Assembly: GCA_028289505.1 (NCBI GenBank)
Contig: JANQPK010000040.1
Coordinates: forward strand, 1 to 24,439
Direction of reading: 5' to 3'
Origin: Cyclobacteriaceae bacterium
GTDB lineage: Bacteria; Bacteroidota; Bacteroidia; Cytophagales; Cyclobacteriaceae
DNA: 24,439 bases
Below are positions 1 through 9,247 of this stretch, piece after piece (the first letter of the stretch is position 1; each line of letters starts with the position of its first letter). The notes beneath the pieces were generated by a model. It had not been told where the DNA came from and did no database searches. It saw nothing but the letters and a program-made list of their open reading frames with translations. A program made the translations under genes and the position numbers.

Positions 1-1
1 T

Positions 2-910
2 TTGAGTCGGGGGGTATTTGCCAATCGACAAGCGCCTAGCTTTGACCCAGGTGATATGCAACAAGTAATAAGCTTGGCTGATGATATGATCAATTCCGGA
101 AAATATTCCGTAGCTGAAAACGTATTTGACAACTTCGCTGCCAATAATGATGCTATCAGCACCGAGAATATCTTTACCTATCAAAATATAGCAGGGGAAC
201 GAAGGGGTACTGGTAATACCGTCGCTTCCAGATGGTTTTGCACCTTACATTATAACCAAAATCCTAGTGGTTGGAATGGATTCACCACTATTGCCGATTT
301 TTACGATAAGTTTGATCCTCAGGATCAACGCCTGAGTTCCGATTATGATGGTTTCACCGACCGGAGTGGTGCTAAAGTAGGCTTACTACTTGGTCAGCAA
401 TTCGATCAAAACGGAACTCCTCTCACTGATAGACCCGGAAACCCGTTAGTGTTCACCAAGGATATCGACCTAATTGAAACCGGAACAGATCTAGAAGTAA
501 GAGGAGTAAGAGTTTTAAAATATCCACCAGATCTTGATAATGGTGACGTTCCTAACAACGATCTGGTATTTTACCGATATTCTGATGTTCTATTAATGAA
601 AGCAGAAGCACTGCTTAGATCAGGTGGAAGCGAAGCCGACGCCCTTAGTCTAGTAAATGAAATACGGCAAAAGCGAAATGTTCCTGACTTAACCTCAATT
701 GACCTTGACGTATTACTAGACGAAAGAGGTTTTGAGCTGTATTGGGAGGCACATAGGCGAACTGATTTGATTCGATTTGGCAAATTCCTGGATGCCTACA
801 CCGAAAAAGGTCCAACAGGCCCGGAGAGGTTATTATTTCCAATTCCAACTGTTGCATTAGCAGTAAATCCTAATCTTGAACAAAATCCGGGTTACGTCGG
901 TCTTGATTAA
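2..910 (+). CDS. SusD/RagB-family nutrient-binding lipoprotein, C-terminal part (5' end outside window)
   Basis: SusD-like proteins are surface lipoproteins that sit over a SusC TonB-dependent channel and capture oligosaccharides. About 300 C-terminal residues are visible, and the frame is open to the left edge, so the first codon here is not a true start. The family's C-terminal signature is clear: YRYSDVLLMKAEALLR, then the ALSLVNEIRQKRNVP helix, then LDERGFELYWEAHRRTDLIRFGKF, and a final LLFPIPTVAL...NPNLEQNPGY. A full SusD is usually 450-600 residues, so the signal peptide and N-terminal TPR-like helices lie upstream, probably after a susC gene. The GH32 gene downstream suggests a fructan as ligand, but nothing in this fragment fixes the ligand. 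The gene ends at a strong terminator. Family assignment is very secure. Confidence 0.95.
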   Translation: MSRGVFANRQAPSFDPGDMQQVISLADDMINSGKYSVAENVFDNFAANNDAISTENIFTYQNIAGERRGTGNTVASRWFCTLHYNQNPSGWNGFTTIADFYDKFDPQDQRLSSDYDGFTDRSGAKVGLLLGQQFDQNGTPLTDRPGNPLVFTKDIDLIETGTDLEVRGVRVLKYPPDLDNGDVPNNDLVFYRYSDVLLMKAEALLRSGGSEADALSLVNEIRQKRNVPDLTSIDLDVLLDERGFELYWEAHRRTDLIRFGKFLDAYTEKGPTGPERLLFPIPTVALAVNPNLEQNPGYVGLD

Positions 911-929
911 AGCTTTTAAACATCAACTC

Positions 930-964
930 AAAGAGAGGTTATTACCCAATAGCCTCTCTTTTTT
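930..964 (+). terminator. Rho-independent terminator after susD
   Basis: Bases 930-943 (AAAGAGAGGTTATT) pair with 948-961 (AATAGCCTCTCTTT) as a 14-bp stem with one G-T wobble and an ACCC loop. A run of six T occupies 959-964. It lies 20 bases after the susD stop and 28 bases before the next start, so it should end or attenuate susD transcription before the FG-GAP genes. Confidence 0.85.
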
Positions 965-992
965 GATTTGTGATTTATAGATTTATCTAGGG

Positions 993-3900
993 ATGATTTT
1001 GCGCATCATAGTCATATCTGCTATCTCGTTGGCACTGACGTTCCGGTGCTCGGTACCAGAGATACAACAAGATGCGGTATTCAGTCTGATCCCTTCTAGC
1101 CAATCGGGTGTTGATTTTGTCAATTCACTGGAAAATACGGAAGATTTCAACATTTTCGGATACCGAAATTTCTACAATGGCGGTGGTGTGGCATTGGGTG
1201 ACATCAATAATGATGGGTTACCCGATATCTACTTTACCAGTAACCTTGGAGAAAACAAGCTTTACCTAAACCAGGGAAATTTCAAATTTAAAGATATCTC
1301 TCATAGTGCAGGGGTTGAAGGCACTCGTAAATGGAGTACCGGGGTAATAATGGTGGACATCAATAATGATGGGTTCCTGGATATTTACGTTTGCAATGCC
1401 GGTTATTTGCCGGACGATGACCGTCAAAATGAATTGTTTGTGAATAATGGCGATTTGACCTTTACCGAATCTGCGGTCCTGTTCGGTCTAGATGAAAATG
1501 GCTATACCACCCATGCTGCTTTTTTTGACTATGACACCGACGGAGACCTGGACGCTTACATCCTGAATAACAGTTTCATTCCTGTCAACACCTTAAACTA
1601 CAGTAATAAGCGGGAGCTTTTTGCAGAGGATTGGCCGGTAAAGGAGTTCATCAAAGGGGGTGGAGACAAGCTGCTGAGAAACGATGAAGGCACCTACGTG
1701 GATGTTACCAAAACCGCAGGGATCTACGGAAGCTTAATCGGTTTTGGATTAGGGATCACAGTTGGTGACATAAACCGAGATGCTCTCCCAGACTTGTACA
1801 TCTCCAATGATTTTTTTGAAAGAGATTACCTGTATATCAATCAGGGAGATGGCACTTTTAGTGAAGAGCTGACCCAATGGATGGGGCATATTAGTTTATC
1901 CTCTATGGGTGCGGATATGGCAGACATAAACAATGATGGTCTTCCCGAAATTTTTGTAACAGAGATGCTACCTGCCGATGATAAGAGGGTTAAAAGTAAA
2001 GTATTGTTCGAAAATTACAACATCTACGAACTCAAGCAAAAAAGAGACTTTTATCATCAATACATGCATAACACCTTACAATTCAATAACGGTAATAATA
2101 GTTTCAGTGAAATAGCCTGGTACAGCGGAATTTCCGCATCCGACTGGAGTTGGGGTGCTCTAATATTCGATGCCGATAATGATGGTCTAAAGGATATTTT
2201 TGTCTGCAACGGCGTCTACCAAGATGTGACAGATCTGGATTTCATGGACTTTTTTGCCAACGATATGGTTCAAGAAATGGCTTTGACCGGTAAAAAAGAA
2301 GCATTAAACAAGGTTCTTGATGCCATGCCTTCTATCGCTCAACCTAATAAGTTTTTTCACAACCAGTCGAACTTGCAATTCAAAGAGTCAGGGTTGGGTT
2401 ATGGTTTGGACAAACCTTCGTTTTCCAATGGCTCGGCCTATGGGGATCTTGATCTAGATGGGGATTTGGATCTGGTAGTCAATAATCTCAATCAAGAGTC
2501 ATTCATTTACCGGAATAACATTAATAAGCAAGCCGATCACCACTGGCTGGGTTTTCGATTAAAAGGCCCTGAGAAAAACCTCTATGCCATAGGCACAAAA
2601 ATCACCGCTTACGTGGACCAGGAAAGGTATAGTAAAGAATTGATCCCAAGTCGGGGATTCCAATCCTCAATTGATTATAAAATGATAATTGGAATAGGCA
2701 TTCATAATGAAGTAGACTCCATTGGCATTATCTGGCCGGACCGTAGCTCTAGTGTGCTTTATCCTACCAGTATTGATACATTATTGGCATTAGATTATCA
2801 GGAGCTTGCCAGGTTACCATATAAGGAAGATACCGTAGTCTCAAAACCTATACTTGAAGCGGTAGCATTCAATGGCCCCAAGCATTCAGAAGATGACTTC
2901 ATCGATTTCTATCAGGAAGGCTTGTCCTTTAGGATGTTGTCCAGAGAAGGGCCAGCGGTTGCAGTTGGAGATGTAAATGGAGATGGAATGGAAGACCTTT
3001 ATTTTGGGGGATCTTCACAACAAGCAGGTCTGCTTCTACTTCAGGGTTTGAATGGATTTAGCACCAGCAAGCAGGAGTCTTTTACCAGAGACGCCTATTT
3101 TGAAGATGTCACCGCTGAATTTGTAGACGTTGATGCCGATGGTGATCTTGATTTATATGTAGGCTCAGGAGGAAATAACCGACCTGTAGGTTCGAGATTG
3201 ATGCAAGACCGGGTGTACAAAAATGATGGCAAGGGTCTATTTGTGTTGGATGCACGAGCTTTACCTAATTACGGATATAACACCTCGGTGGTAAAGCAGA
3301 TTGACTTAAACGGCGACCAATACCCTGACTTATTTGTTGGTAGTAGAAGTATCCCTATGAGTTATGGCCTGCCACCAAAAAGCTATGTTTATCGCAATCA
3401 GGGTGATGGTTCTTTCGAAGATGTCACAGATATGCTGGCACCGGAAGTTTCCAGGGCTGGCATGATTACCGATGCAACATTATCCGATATAACCGGCGAT
3501 GGCTCTCACGAATTAATTGTAACGGGGGAATGGATGCATCCATTGATCTATCAATTTGAACAGGGACAAATGAAGAAAATGAACACTGGACTTGAACCGT
3601 ATCGGGGTTGGTGGTATGCAGTGGCCTCTACCGATTTAGACCAAGATGGTGATTATGATTTAGTTCTGGGAAACAGAGGGGAGAATTTCTACTTCTCTGC
3701 CACCGAAAGCGCTCCAGCAAAACTATGGGTAAATGATTTTGATAATAACGGTACCGTTGACAAAATAATTACCCAATATTCCGATGGAGTTGATCTGCCG
3801 CTCACTTCCAAAAGGGAACTTACCAATCAGATCGTGAGTCTCAAAAAGAGTAATCTAAAGCATTCCGAATATGCAACTAGATCGATTCAAGAATTATTTA

Positions 3901-4328
3901 GTCCTGAGATCATTGAAAATGCGCTAGTTTTGGAGGCTACCTATTTTAAATCCGCAGTGGCAATCAATCAAGGAGATGGCACTTTTGAAATCGTTGCTCT
4001 TCCTAAGGAAGTGCAGCTCTCCAACGTTAACGCAATACAATGTATGGATATCAATAGCGATGGTTACCCGGATTTAGTTTTAGGTGGGAATGACTCCGGA
4101 TTCATTCCTCAATTTTCCCGGTTAGATGCGAGTTATGGACATATATTAATCAATGAAACAGCCAATAACTATAACTGGATTCCCCATCAAAAATCGGGAT
4201 TTATGGTTAGAGGAGAAATAAAAGAGCTTAGGATATTGGAAATGGACAAACAGCATTTCTTGTTAACAGCCATCAACAATCAGCCCGCAAAACTGTACAA
4301 ACTCTCACAGGAAGATCTAAAGCAATGA
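993..4328 (+). CDS. FG-GAP/VCBS repeat protein with ASPIC/UnbV domain, probable surface lipoprotein (paralogue 1)
   Basis: A protein of 1111 residues built from beta-propeller-type FG-GAP/VCBS repeats. I count 14 calcium-loop motifs of the DxNxDGxxD kind, the first at residue 70 (DINNDGLPD), others such as DYDTDGDLD, DLDLDGDLD and DVDADGDLD. An ASPIC/UnbV domain lies at about residues 518-600 (GTKITAYVDQ, then IPSRGFQSS, then IGIIWPD). The N-terminus is a hydrophobic signal ending at Cys19; Arg at -1 makes the lipobox atypical. Such proteins are common beside SusC/SusD in Bacteroidota and resemble CRTAC1. Their biochemical role is not established; surface binding of glycan or protein is a reasonable guess. 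The stop overlaps the next start (ATGA, 4325-4328). The ATG at 993 is the first in frame that gives a signal peptide. Confidence 0.9.
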   Translation: MILRIIVISAISLALTFRCSVPEIQQDAVFSLIPSSQSGVDFVNSLENTEDFNIFGYRNFYNGGGVALGDINNDGLPDIYFTSNLGENKLYLNQGNFKFKDISHSAGVEGTRKWSTGVIMVDINNDGFLDIYVCNAGYLPDDDRQNELFVNNGDLTFTESAVLFGLDENGYTTHAAFFDYDTDGDLDAYILNNSFIPVNTLNYSNKRELFAEDWPVKEFIKGGGDKLLRNDEGTYVDVTKTAGIYGSLIGFGLGITVGDINRDALPDLYISNDFFERDYLYINQGDGTFSEELTQWMGHISLSSMGADMADINNDGLPEIFVTEMLPADDKRVKSKVLFENYNIYELKQKRDFYHQYMHNTLQFNNGNNSFSEIAWYSGISASDWSWGALIFDADNDGLKDIFVCNGVYQDVTDLDFMDFFANDMVQEMALTGKKEALNKVLDAMPSIAQPNKFFHNQSNLQFKESGLGYGLDKPSFSNGSAYGDLDLDGDLDLVVNNLNQESFIYRNNINKQADHHWLGFRLKGPEKNLYAIGTKITAYVDQERYSKELIPSRGFQSSIDYKMIIGIGIHNEVDSIGIIWPDRSSSVLYPTSIDTLLALDYQELARLPYKEDTVVSKPILEAVAFNGPKHSEDDFIDFYQEGLSFRMLSREGPAVAVGDVNGDGMEDLYFGGSSQQAGLLLLQGLNGFSTSKQESFTRDAYFEDVTAEFVDVDADGDLDLYVGSGGNNRPVGSRLMQDRVYKNDGKGLFVLDARALPNYGYNTSVVKQIDLNGDQYPDLFVGSRSIPMSYGLPPKSYVYRNQGDGSFEDVTDMLAPEVSRAGMITDATLSDITGDGSHELIVTGEWMHPLIYQFEQGQMKKMNTGLEPYRGWWYAVASTDLDQDGDYDLVLGNRGENFYFSATESAPAKLWVNDFDNNGTVDKIITQYSDGVDLPLTSKRELTNQIVSLKKSNLKHSEYATRSIQELFSPEIIENALVLEATYFKSAVAINQGDGTFEIVALPKEVQLSNVNAIQCMDINSDGYPDLVLGGNDSGFIPQFSRLDASYGHILINETANNYNWIPHQKSGFMVRGEIKELRILEMDKQHFLLTAINNQPAKLYKLSQEDLKQ

Positions 4329-7300
4329 GTTTCAAATTTGCGAATCTGCTGTATGTAATTCTACTGGTAGCATTTTCCTGCGAAAGGTCATCAGAACCTC
4401 CAGCCCAATTTGAGTTATTGCTCAAGAACCACACTAACCTGGATTTCTCAAATATTGTTGAGCAAACAACTGATTTCAATATTTTCAACTACATGTATTT
4501 CTTCAATGGAGGAGGTGTTAGTGCTGGAGATTTCAACCGAGACGGGCTGATTGACTTATACTTTACCCGCAATACCCAACCCAATAAGTTATTCCTGAAC
4601 CAGGGTGATTTCCGCTTTCTGGATGTAACTAAAGAATCTGGGTTAGAAGGTAAATCGGGATGGACCACAGGAGTAACTGTGGTTGATATCAACAACGATG
4701 GTTTGCTTGATATCTACCTGGGCCAGATAGGAGACTATAAAGTCATTTCAGGTGAAAACCAACTTTACATTTGTACAGGTATAAGTGACGGAATTCCAAA
4801 TTTCCAAGAAAAGGCTGCAGCCTATGGGTTAAATCTCAAAGGATTTTCTACTCAGGCAAGCTTTTTTGATTATGACCTCGACGGGGATCTCGATCTTTTT
4901 CAACTTAATCATTCCTTGCACCAAAATGGGACTTTCGGCCAAAAGGAATCCTTCAAAGGCACCCTGCATCCCACTGCTGGAGATAAACTTCTAAGAAATG
5001 ATAATGGAAAGTTCGTAGATGTAACCGCAGAATCAGGGATTTTTAGTACTGTAATTGGTTATGGGCTGGGACTGGCAACTGGTGATATCAACCTGGATGG
5101 CTGGCCTGATATCTACATTGGAAATGATTTTCATGAAAATGATTACTTGTATATCAACCAACAAGATGGCACATTTAAAGATGTGTTGACCGAGCAACTC
5201 GATCATACCAGCAGATTTTCCATGGGTGTAGATCTAGCGGATATCAACAACGATGGGCATACCGAAATCTTCTCCTTGGATATGCTGCCGGAGGATCCGG
5301 TTATCTTAAAGAGCTCACTGGGAGAGGATGAATATGGTATATTTAACTTCAAGCTTACTTACGGGTACTTCCCCCAATTTGCTAGAAATAACTTACAACT
5401 CAATAATGCGGATGGTTCTTTCAGCGAAATCGGCCTGTTTGCTGGAGTAGCTGCAACCGACTGGTCTTGGGCTCCTCTCTTTTTTGATTTTGACCATGAT
5501 GGATACAAGGATCTGTTTATTAGCAATGGGATTCCCAGAAGGATGAATGATATCGACTATGCCAACTTTAGACGTGGAAATGATGACCATCGATGGAAGA
5601 CCAAAATGGATCATACCGAAAACGAGGATCTTGCCATGGTGGAGGGAATTCCGAAAATTAAGATTCTAAACAAATTCTACAGGAATGGTGGAGATTTAAA
5701 GTTTACTGATATATCGGATCAGATCAGTAAGGATAAAAGTTCTTATTCGAATGGATCGGTTTATTGTGACCTTGATAATGATGGTGATTTGGATATTGTG
5801 GTCAACAACATTGAGGACGAACCATTTGTCTACCGAAATCTCACTATCGAGCGAGGGGATTCCACCGCGAATTTCATCTTTCTCAAAGTCGAGGGAACCC
5901 CATTAAATATTAATGCTATCGGTACCAAATTGATTGTCTTTAAAGGTGGGAGCCAATTGTCCACAGAACTTTACCCAGTGCGTGGGTATAAATCCTGCGT
6001 TGAGACGGGTTTACATCTCGGGGTCGGTAAAACCTCAGAAATTGATTCAGTATTAATCATTTGGCCAGACCAATCTTATCAAAAACTCCAGCAGGTAAAA
6101 TTCAACCAGACAGATACCCTTTATTGGCAACAGGGATTACCCAGGTTCGATTTTGAGCTTTTAAAAGCCAGTAAAACCGGAAGCTTTGAATTTGTCGACA
6201 TCACAACTGAGATCAATCTCGACCATATTCACCGCGAAAATCAATTTGTAGAATTCCACAGGGAGGCATTGATTCCACACATGGTTTCCACCGAGGGGCC
6301 TGCTTTAGCGGTAGCCGATGTCAATAATGATGGTCTGGATGATTTTTTTGTGGGCTCCTCTAAAAACCGTCACAGCGCCTTATACTTACAAACCCCTAAC
6401 GGCAAGTTCTGGCAGCGTACTCCCAATGCTATTCTGATGGATAGTACATTTGAGGACGTCGATGCTACTTTTGTGGATGTGGACCAGGATGGAGATGTTG
6501 ATCTGGCCATTGCAGCTGGTGGTAATGAGTATTGGGGTGAATCCGAGTATCTTACTCAAAGGGTCTTCATCAACGATGGCTTGGGAAGGTTGGATGAAAA
6601 GATAACACTGCCCAATGTTTACATTACCGCTTCATGCGTACTTCCGGCTGATTATAATAATGACGGTTTAGTAGATCTGTTTTTTGGATCACGAGCTGTA
6701 CCAAAGAACTATGGTGTAACCCCAAGATCTTACCTGTTAATCAACAAGGGAAATGGACAATTTGAAGATGCTACCAACCAGGTGCTATCAAACGCCGGCT
6801 TAGTGAAGGATGGAGCCTGGGTTGATATGGATAAAGATGGAGATCTTGACCTGGTGCTGGCCATTGAATGGCAACCCATTACCATTTTTACCAATGATAA
6901 TGGGGTATTCAAAAAAAGTCCGGTGGACCAATCCAGCGGTTGGTGGAACTTTGTTCTGCCTCATGATTTCGATGGTGATGGTGATATCGATTTGGTTGCA
7001 GGGAATACCGGTTTGAATTCAAAACTACAACCCAGTCCAGCACAACCAGTTAAACTGTATGTGAACGACTTTGATGAGAATGGACAAATTGAACAAATTT
7101 TGACCTACCACACCAAAGGTAGAGAGATACCATTCGCCACCCACGCCGAATTAACTAAGCAATTGGTCTACCTAAAGAAAGATTACTTGTACGCCCAGGA
7201 TTTTGCCAGAGCAAGCCTACAGGATTTATTTGGAACGGCTTTGGATAATGCCGCGGTTTTGAAAGTGAATACGTTATCAAGCGCATTCTTCGAAAATCAG

Positions 7301-7633
7301 GGTAATGGGCAGTCATTCAAACTACATCCATTACCCGATGAATTGCAGTTTTCAAGTTTGGAGACCGGACTACTACTGGATTCAGCAGGTTCCGATCCCA
7401 GTGTAATGTTGGCAGGAAATTTTTTCGAGTGTAATATTGAAATGGGTCGATACGATGCCAACAAGGGAAATTTGTTGCGCTTTAGTAAGTCTGGGATGAA
7501 GGTTAGTGATCTGGGTACATTAAACCTTCAGGGTCAAGTCAGAAGAATAAAACCCATAAAAATTCAGGATGAAACCTGTTTTCTTTTGGGCAAAAATAAC
7601 GGAAGACTGCAAGTTCTGAAGTGGATGCCATGA
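4325..7633 (+). CDS. FG-GAP/VCBS repeat protein with ASPIC/UnbV domain, probable lipoprotein (paralogue 2)
   Basis: A protein of 1102 residues, clearly a paralogue of the gene before it. Both share the order DFNIF-x-Y, FNGGGV, repeated DxDxDG loops, the ATDWSW/ASDWSW box, the UnbV domain and a C-terminal propeller half. The UnbV GTK motif is at residue 533 here and 534 in the neighbour, so the two align almost end to end without large gaps. I count 13 calcium-loop motifs, including DFNRDGLID, DYDLDGDLD, DFDHDGYKD and DFDGDGDID. The signal peptide ends in a good lipobox (V-A-F-S-C19), followed by Glu and Arg. The start codon overlaps the upstream stop (ATGA) and the stop overlaps the GH32 start (ATGA), so the three are almost certainly co-translated. 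Precise function is unknown. Confidence 0.9.
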   Translation: MSFKFANLLYVILLVAFSCERSSEPPAQFELLLKNHTNLDFSNIVEQTTDFNIFNYMYFFNGGGVSAGDFNRDGLIDLYFTRNTQPNKLFLNQGDFRFLDVTKESGLEGKSGWTTGVTVVDINNDGLLDIYLGQIGDYKVISGENQLYICTGISDGIPNFQEKAAAYGLNLKGFSTQASFFDYDLDGDLDLFQLNHSLHQNGTFGQKESFKGTLHPTAGDKLLRNDNGKFVDVTAESGIFSTVIGYGLGLATGDINLDGWPDIYIGNDFHENDYLYINQQDGTFKDVLTEQLDHTSRFSMGVDLADINNDGHTEIFSLDMLPEDPVILKSSLGEDEYGIFNFKLTYGYFPQFARNNLQLNNADGSFSEIGLFAGVAATDWSWAPLFFDFDHDGYKDLFISNGIPRRMNDIDYANFRRGNDDHRWKTKMDHTENEDLAMVEGIPKIKILNKFYRNGGDLKFTDISDQISKDKSSYSNGSVYCDLDNDGDLDIVVNNIEDEPFVYRNLTIERGDSTANFIFLKVEGTPLNINAIGTKLIVFKGGSQLSTELYPVRGYKSCVETGLHLGVGKTSEIDSVLIIWPDQSYQKLQQVKFNQTDTLYWQQGLPRFDFELLKASKTGSFEFVDITTEINLDHIHRENQFVEFHREALIPHMVSTEGPALAVADVNNDGLDDFFVGSSKNRHSALYLQTPNGKFWQRTPNAILMDSTFEDVDATFVDVDQDGDVDLAIAAGGNEYWGESEYLTQRVFINDGLGRLDEKITLPNVYITASCVLPADYNNDGLVDLFFGSRAVPKNYGVTPRSYLLINKGNGQFEDATNQVLSNAGLVKDGAWVDMDKDGDLDLVLAIEWQPITIFTNDNGVFKKSPVDQSSGWWNFVLPHDFDGDGDIDLVAGNTGLNSKLQPSPAQPVKLYVNDFDENGQIEQILTYHTKGREIPFATHAELTKQLVYLKKDYLYAQDFARASLQDLFGTALDNAAVLKVNTLSSAFFENQGNGQSFKLHPLPDELQFSSLETGLLLDSAGSDPSVMLAGNFFECNIEMGRYDANKGNLLRFSKSGMKVSDLGTLNLQGQVRRIKPIKIQDETCFLLGKNNGRLQVLKWMP

Positions 7634-9192
7634 ACCGTAATCAACATCGACTTTTCTATATAGGCCTCGGATTACTAACCATTATTGATGCTTGCAATTC
7701 ATCGGATCGGAGGCAAATGGTTCAAACCAGCAATGACCTGGAGATTGGCTATCAAGAGCGGTACCGCCCTAGATACCACTTTAGTCCGCCTGAAAACTGG
7801 ATGAATGACCCTAATGGATTGGTTTATTACAAAGGGGAGTATCACTTATTTTACCAATACAATCCTTATGGGACCAAATGGGGGCATATGAGTTGGGGAC
7901 ACGCCGTTTCCCAGGATCTGATACATTGGGAACATCTTCCTGTAGCCCTTTATGAAGAAGATGGAATTATGATTTTTTCGGGAAGCGCTGTAATCGATCA
8001 AGGGAATAAAAGTGGGCTTTGCGATCAACCTGCTGATGACTGCATGGTAGCCATTTACACTGCTCATATCGAAGATTCTGTGCAGTACCAAAGTCTTGCT
8101 TTCAGCAGCGACCATGGAAGAACCTGGGAAAAGTATGCAGGTAACCCTGTACTGGATCTACTCAAAAAAGACTTCCGAGACCCCAAGGTTTTCTGGCATC
8201 AACAAAGCGGTCAATGGATTATGGTAGTGGCACTACCTGATGAATTTACAGTTCAGTTTTATGCTTCAAATAATCTGATAGACTGGAAGTATTTGAGCGA
8301 CTTTGGACAAGTTGGCAATATGGAAAAGATTTGGGAATGCCCTGACCTGTTTCCTATAGAAGTTGCCACGGACAGAGGGCGTGAAATTAAGTGGGTGCTA
8401 TTGGTATCGGCTGGTGGACCTCAGGATGATTATGTTGGTATGCAGTACTTTATAGGAAATTTTGACGGCATCAAATTTCAGCTTGATCCGGCATTTGTTG
8501 CACCAAAATATGTGGATTACGGCAAGGATTATTATGCTGCGGTAACCTACAACCATATTCCCAATAATCGGGTATTAGTAGGCTGGGCAAATAATTGGGC
8601 CTATGCTCAAGATATTCCCACCCCTGGCTGGCGTGGGGCTATGGCGTTACCCAGAGAACTTTCATTGATCGCTGACGAAAACGGAAGCTTTGAGCTGCGC
8701 CAACAACCAATTTTCAAATTATCCGGATTGCGGATCGAAGGACACAGGTTCCGAGATATTAGCATAGACGATACCGAGCTGTCCTTGGATAGTTTATCGG
8801 GGCGGTCTATGGAACTCAATATGCAATTTAGACCTGATGGAGCAAAGGAGTTTGGCATCAAGGTCATGCAAGGAGAAGGAAATGGGACATCTATATTTTA
8901 TCGCACTGAAGAGGAGATAATGGTATTTGATCGAAGAAATTCAGGAAACGTTTCGTTTAACGATATGTTCAGTGGCATCGATACCGTCCAGGTGCCGTTG
9001 GATAAGGGACGTCTAAACCTACGCGTCTTCATCGATCATTCGATAGTAGAAGTATATGCCCAGAATGGTAGGTTCTCTATAGTAAATCAGGTATTTCCTA
9101 AAGACCAAAAAGGCATTTCATGGTATGCCAAAGGCGGGAAGGCGGTGATAACTAAAGCTGAGGTATGGAAACTAGGTTCTGTTTGGGACTAG
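7630..9192 (+). CDS. GH32 glycoside hydrolase (levanase/inulinase/fructan beta-fructosidase), lipoprotein
   Basis: Hydrolyses beta-fructosyl links in fructans or sucrose-like sugars. All three GH32 catalytic blocks are present (numbered from ATG 7630): WMNDPNG at 57-63 with nucleophile Asp60, RDP at 183-185 with transition-state stabiliser Asp184, and ECPD with acid/base Glu236. Further family blocks are FSGSAVID, GWANNWAY and a C-terminal beta-sandwich containing FIDHSIVEVYAQNG. Total length of 520 residues is normal. The N-terminus has a signal ending I-D-A-C22 followed by Asn-Ser-Ser-Asp, suggesting a surface lipoprotein. The reading frame is open upstream to a GTG at 7621, but ATG 7630 forms an ATGA overlap with the previous stop exactly like the junction before it, so I prefer it. 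Exo- versus endo-action and levan versus inulin preference cannot be read from the sequence. Confidence 0.93.
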   Translation: MNRNQHRLFYIGLGLLTIIDACNSSDRRQMVQTSNDLEIGYQERYRPRYHFSPPENWMNDPNGLVYYKGEYHLFYQYNPYGTKWGHMSWGHAVSQDLIHWEHLPVALYEEDGIMIFSGSAVIDQGNKSGLCDQPADDCMVAIYTAHIEDSVQYQSLAFSSDHGRTWEKYAGNPVLDLLKKDFRDPKVFWHQQSGQWIMVVALPDEFTVQFYASNNLIDWKYLSDFGQVGNMEKIWECPDLFPIEVATDRGREIKWVLLVSAGGPQDDYVGMQYFIGNFDGIKFQLDPAFVAPKYVDYGKDYYAAVTYNHIPNNRVLVGWANNWAYAQDIPTPGWRGAMALPRELSLIADENGSFELRQQPIFKLSGLRIEGHRFRDISIDDTELSLDSLSGRSMELNMQFRPDGAKEFGIKVMQGEGNGTSIFYRTEEEIMVFDRRNSGNVSFNDMFSGIDTVQVPLDKGRLNLRVFIDHSIVEVYAQNGRFSIVNQVFPKDQKGISWYAKGGKAVITKAEVWKLGSVWD

Positions 9193-9247
9193 ATTACAGG
9201 TTAAAAGCGCTATTATTATTAACTTCGTGCAGAATATTATGGGAAAT

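Noticed and set aside
7621..7629. GTG 7621 as the GH32 start
   Set aside because: ATG 7630 forms an ATGA overlap identical in type to the junction before it and still keeps the whole signal peptide.
9227..9247. GTG 9227 or ATG 9239 as the haloperoxidase start
   Set aside because: Both only add a few residues before the signal peptide; ATG 9248 gives a standard lipoprotein signal. ATG 9239 cannot be excluded.
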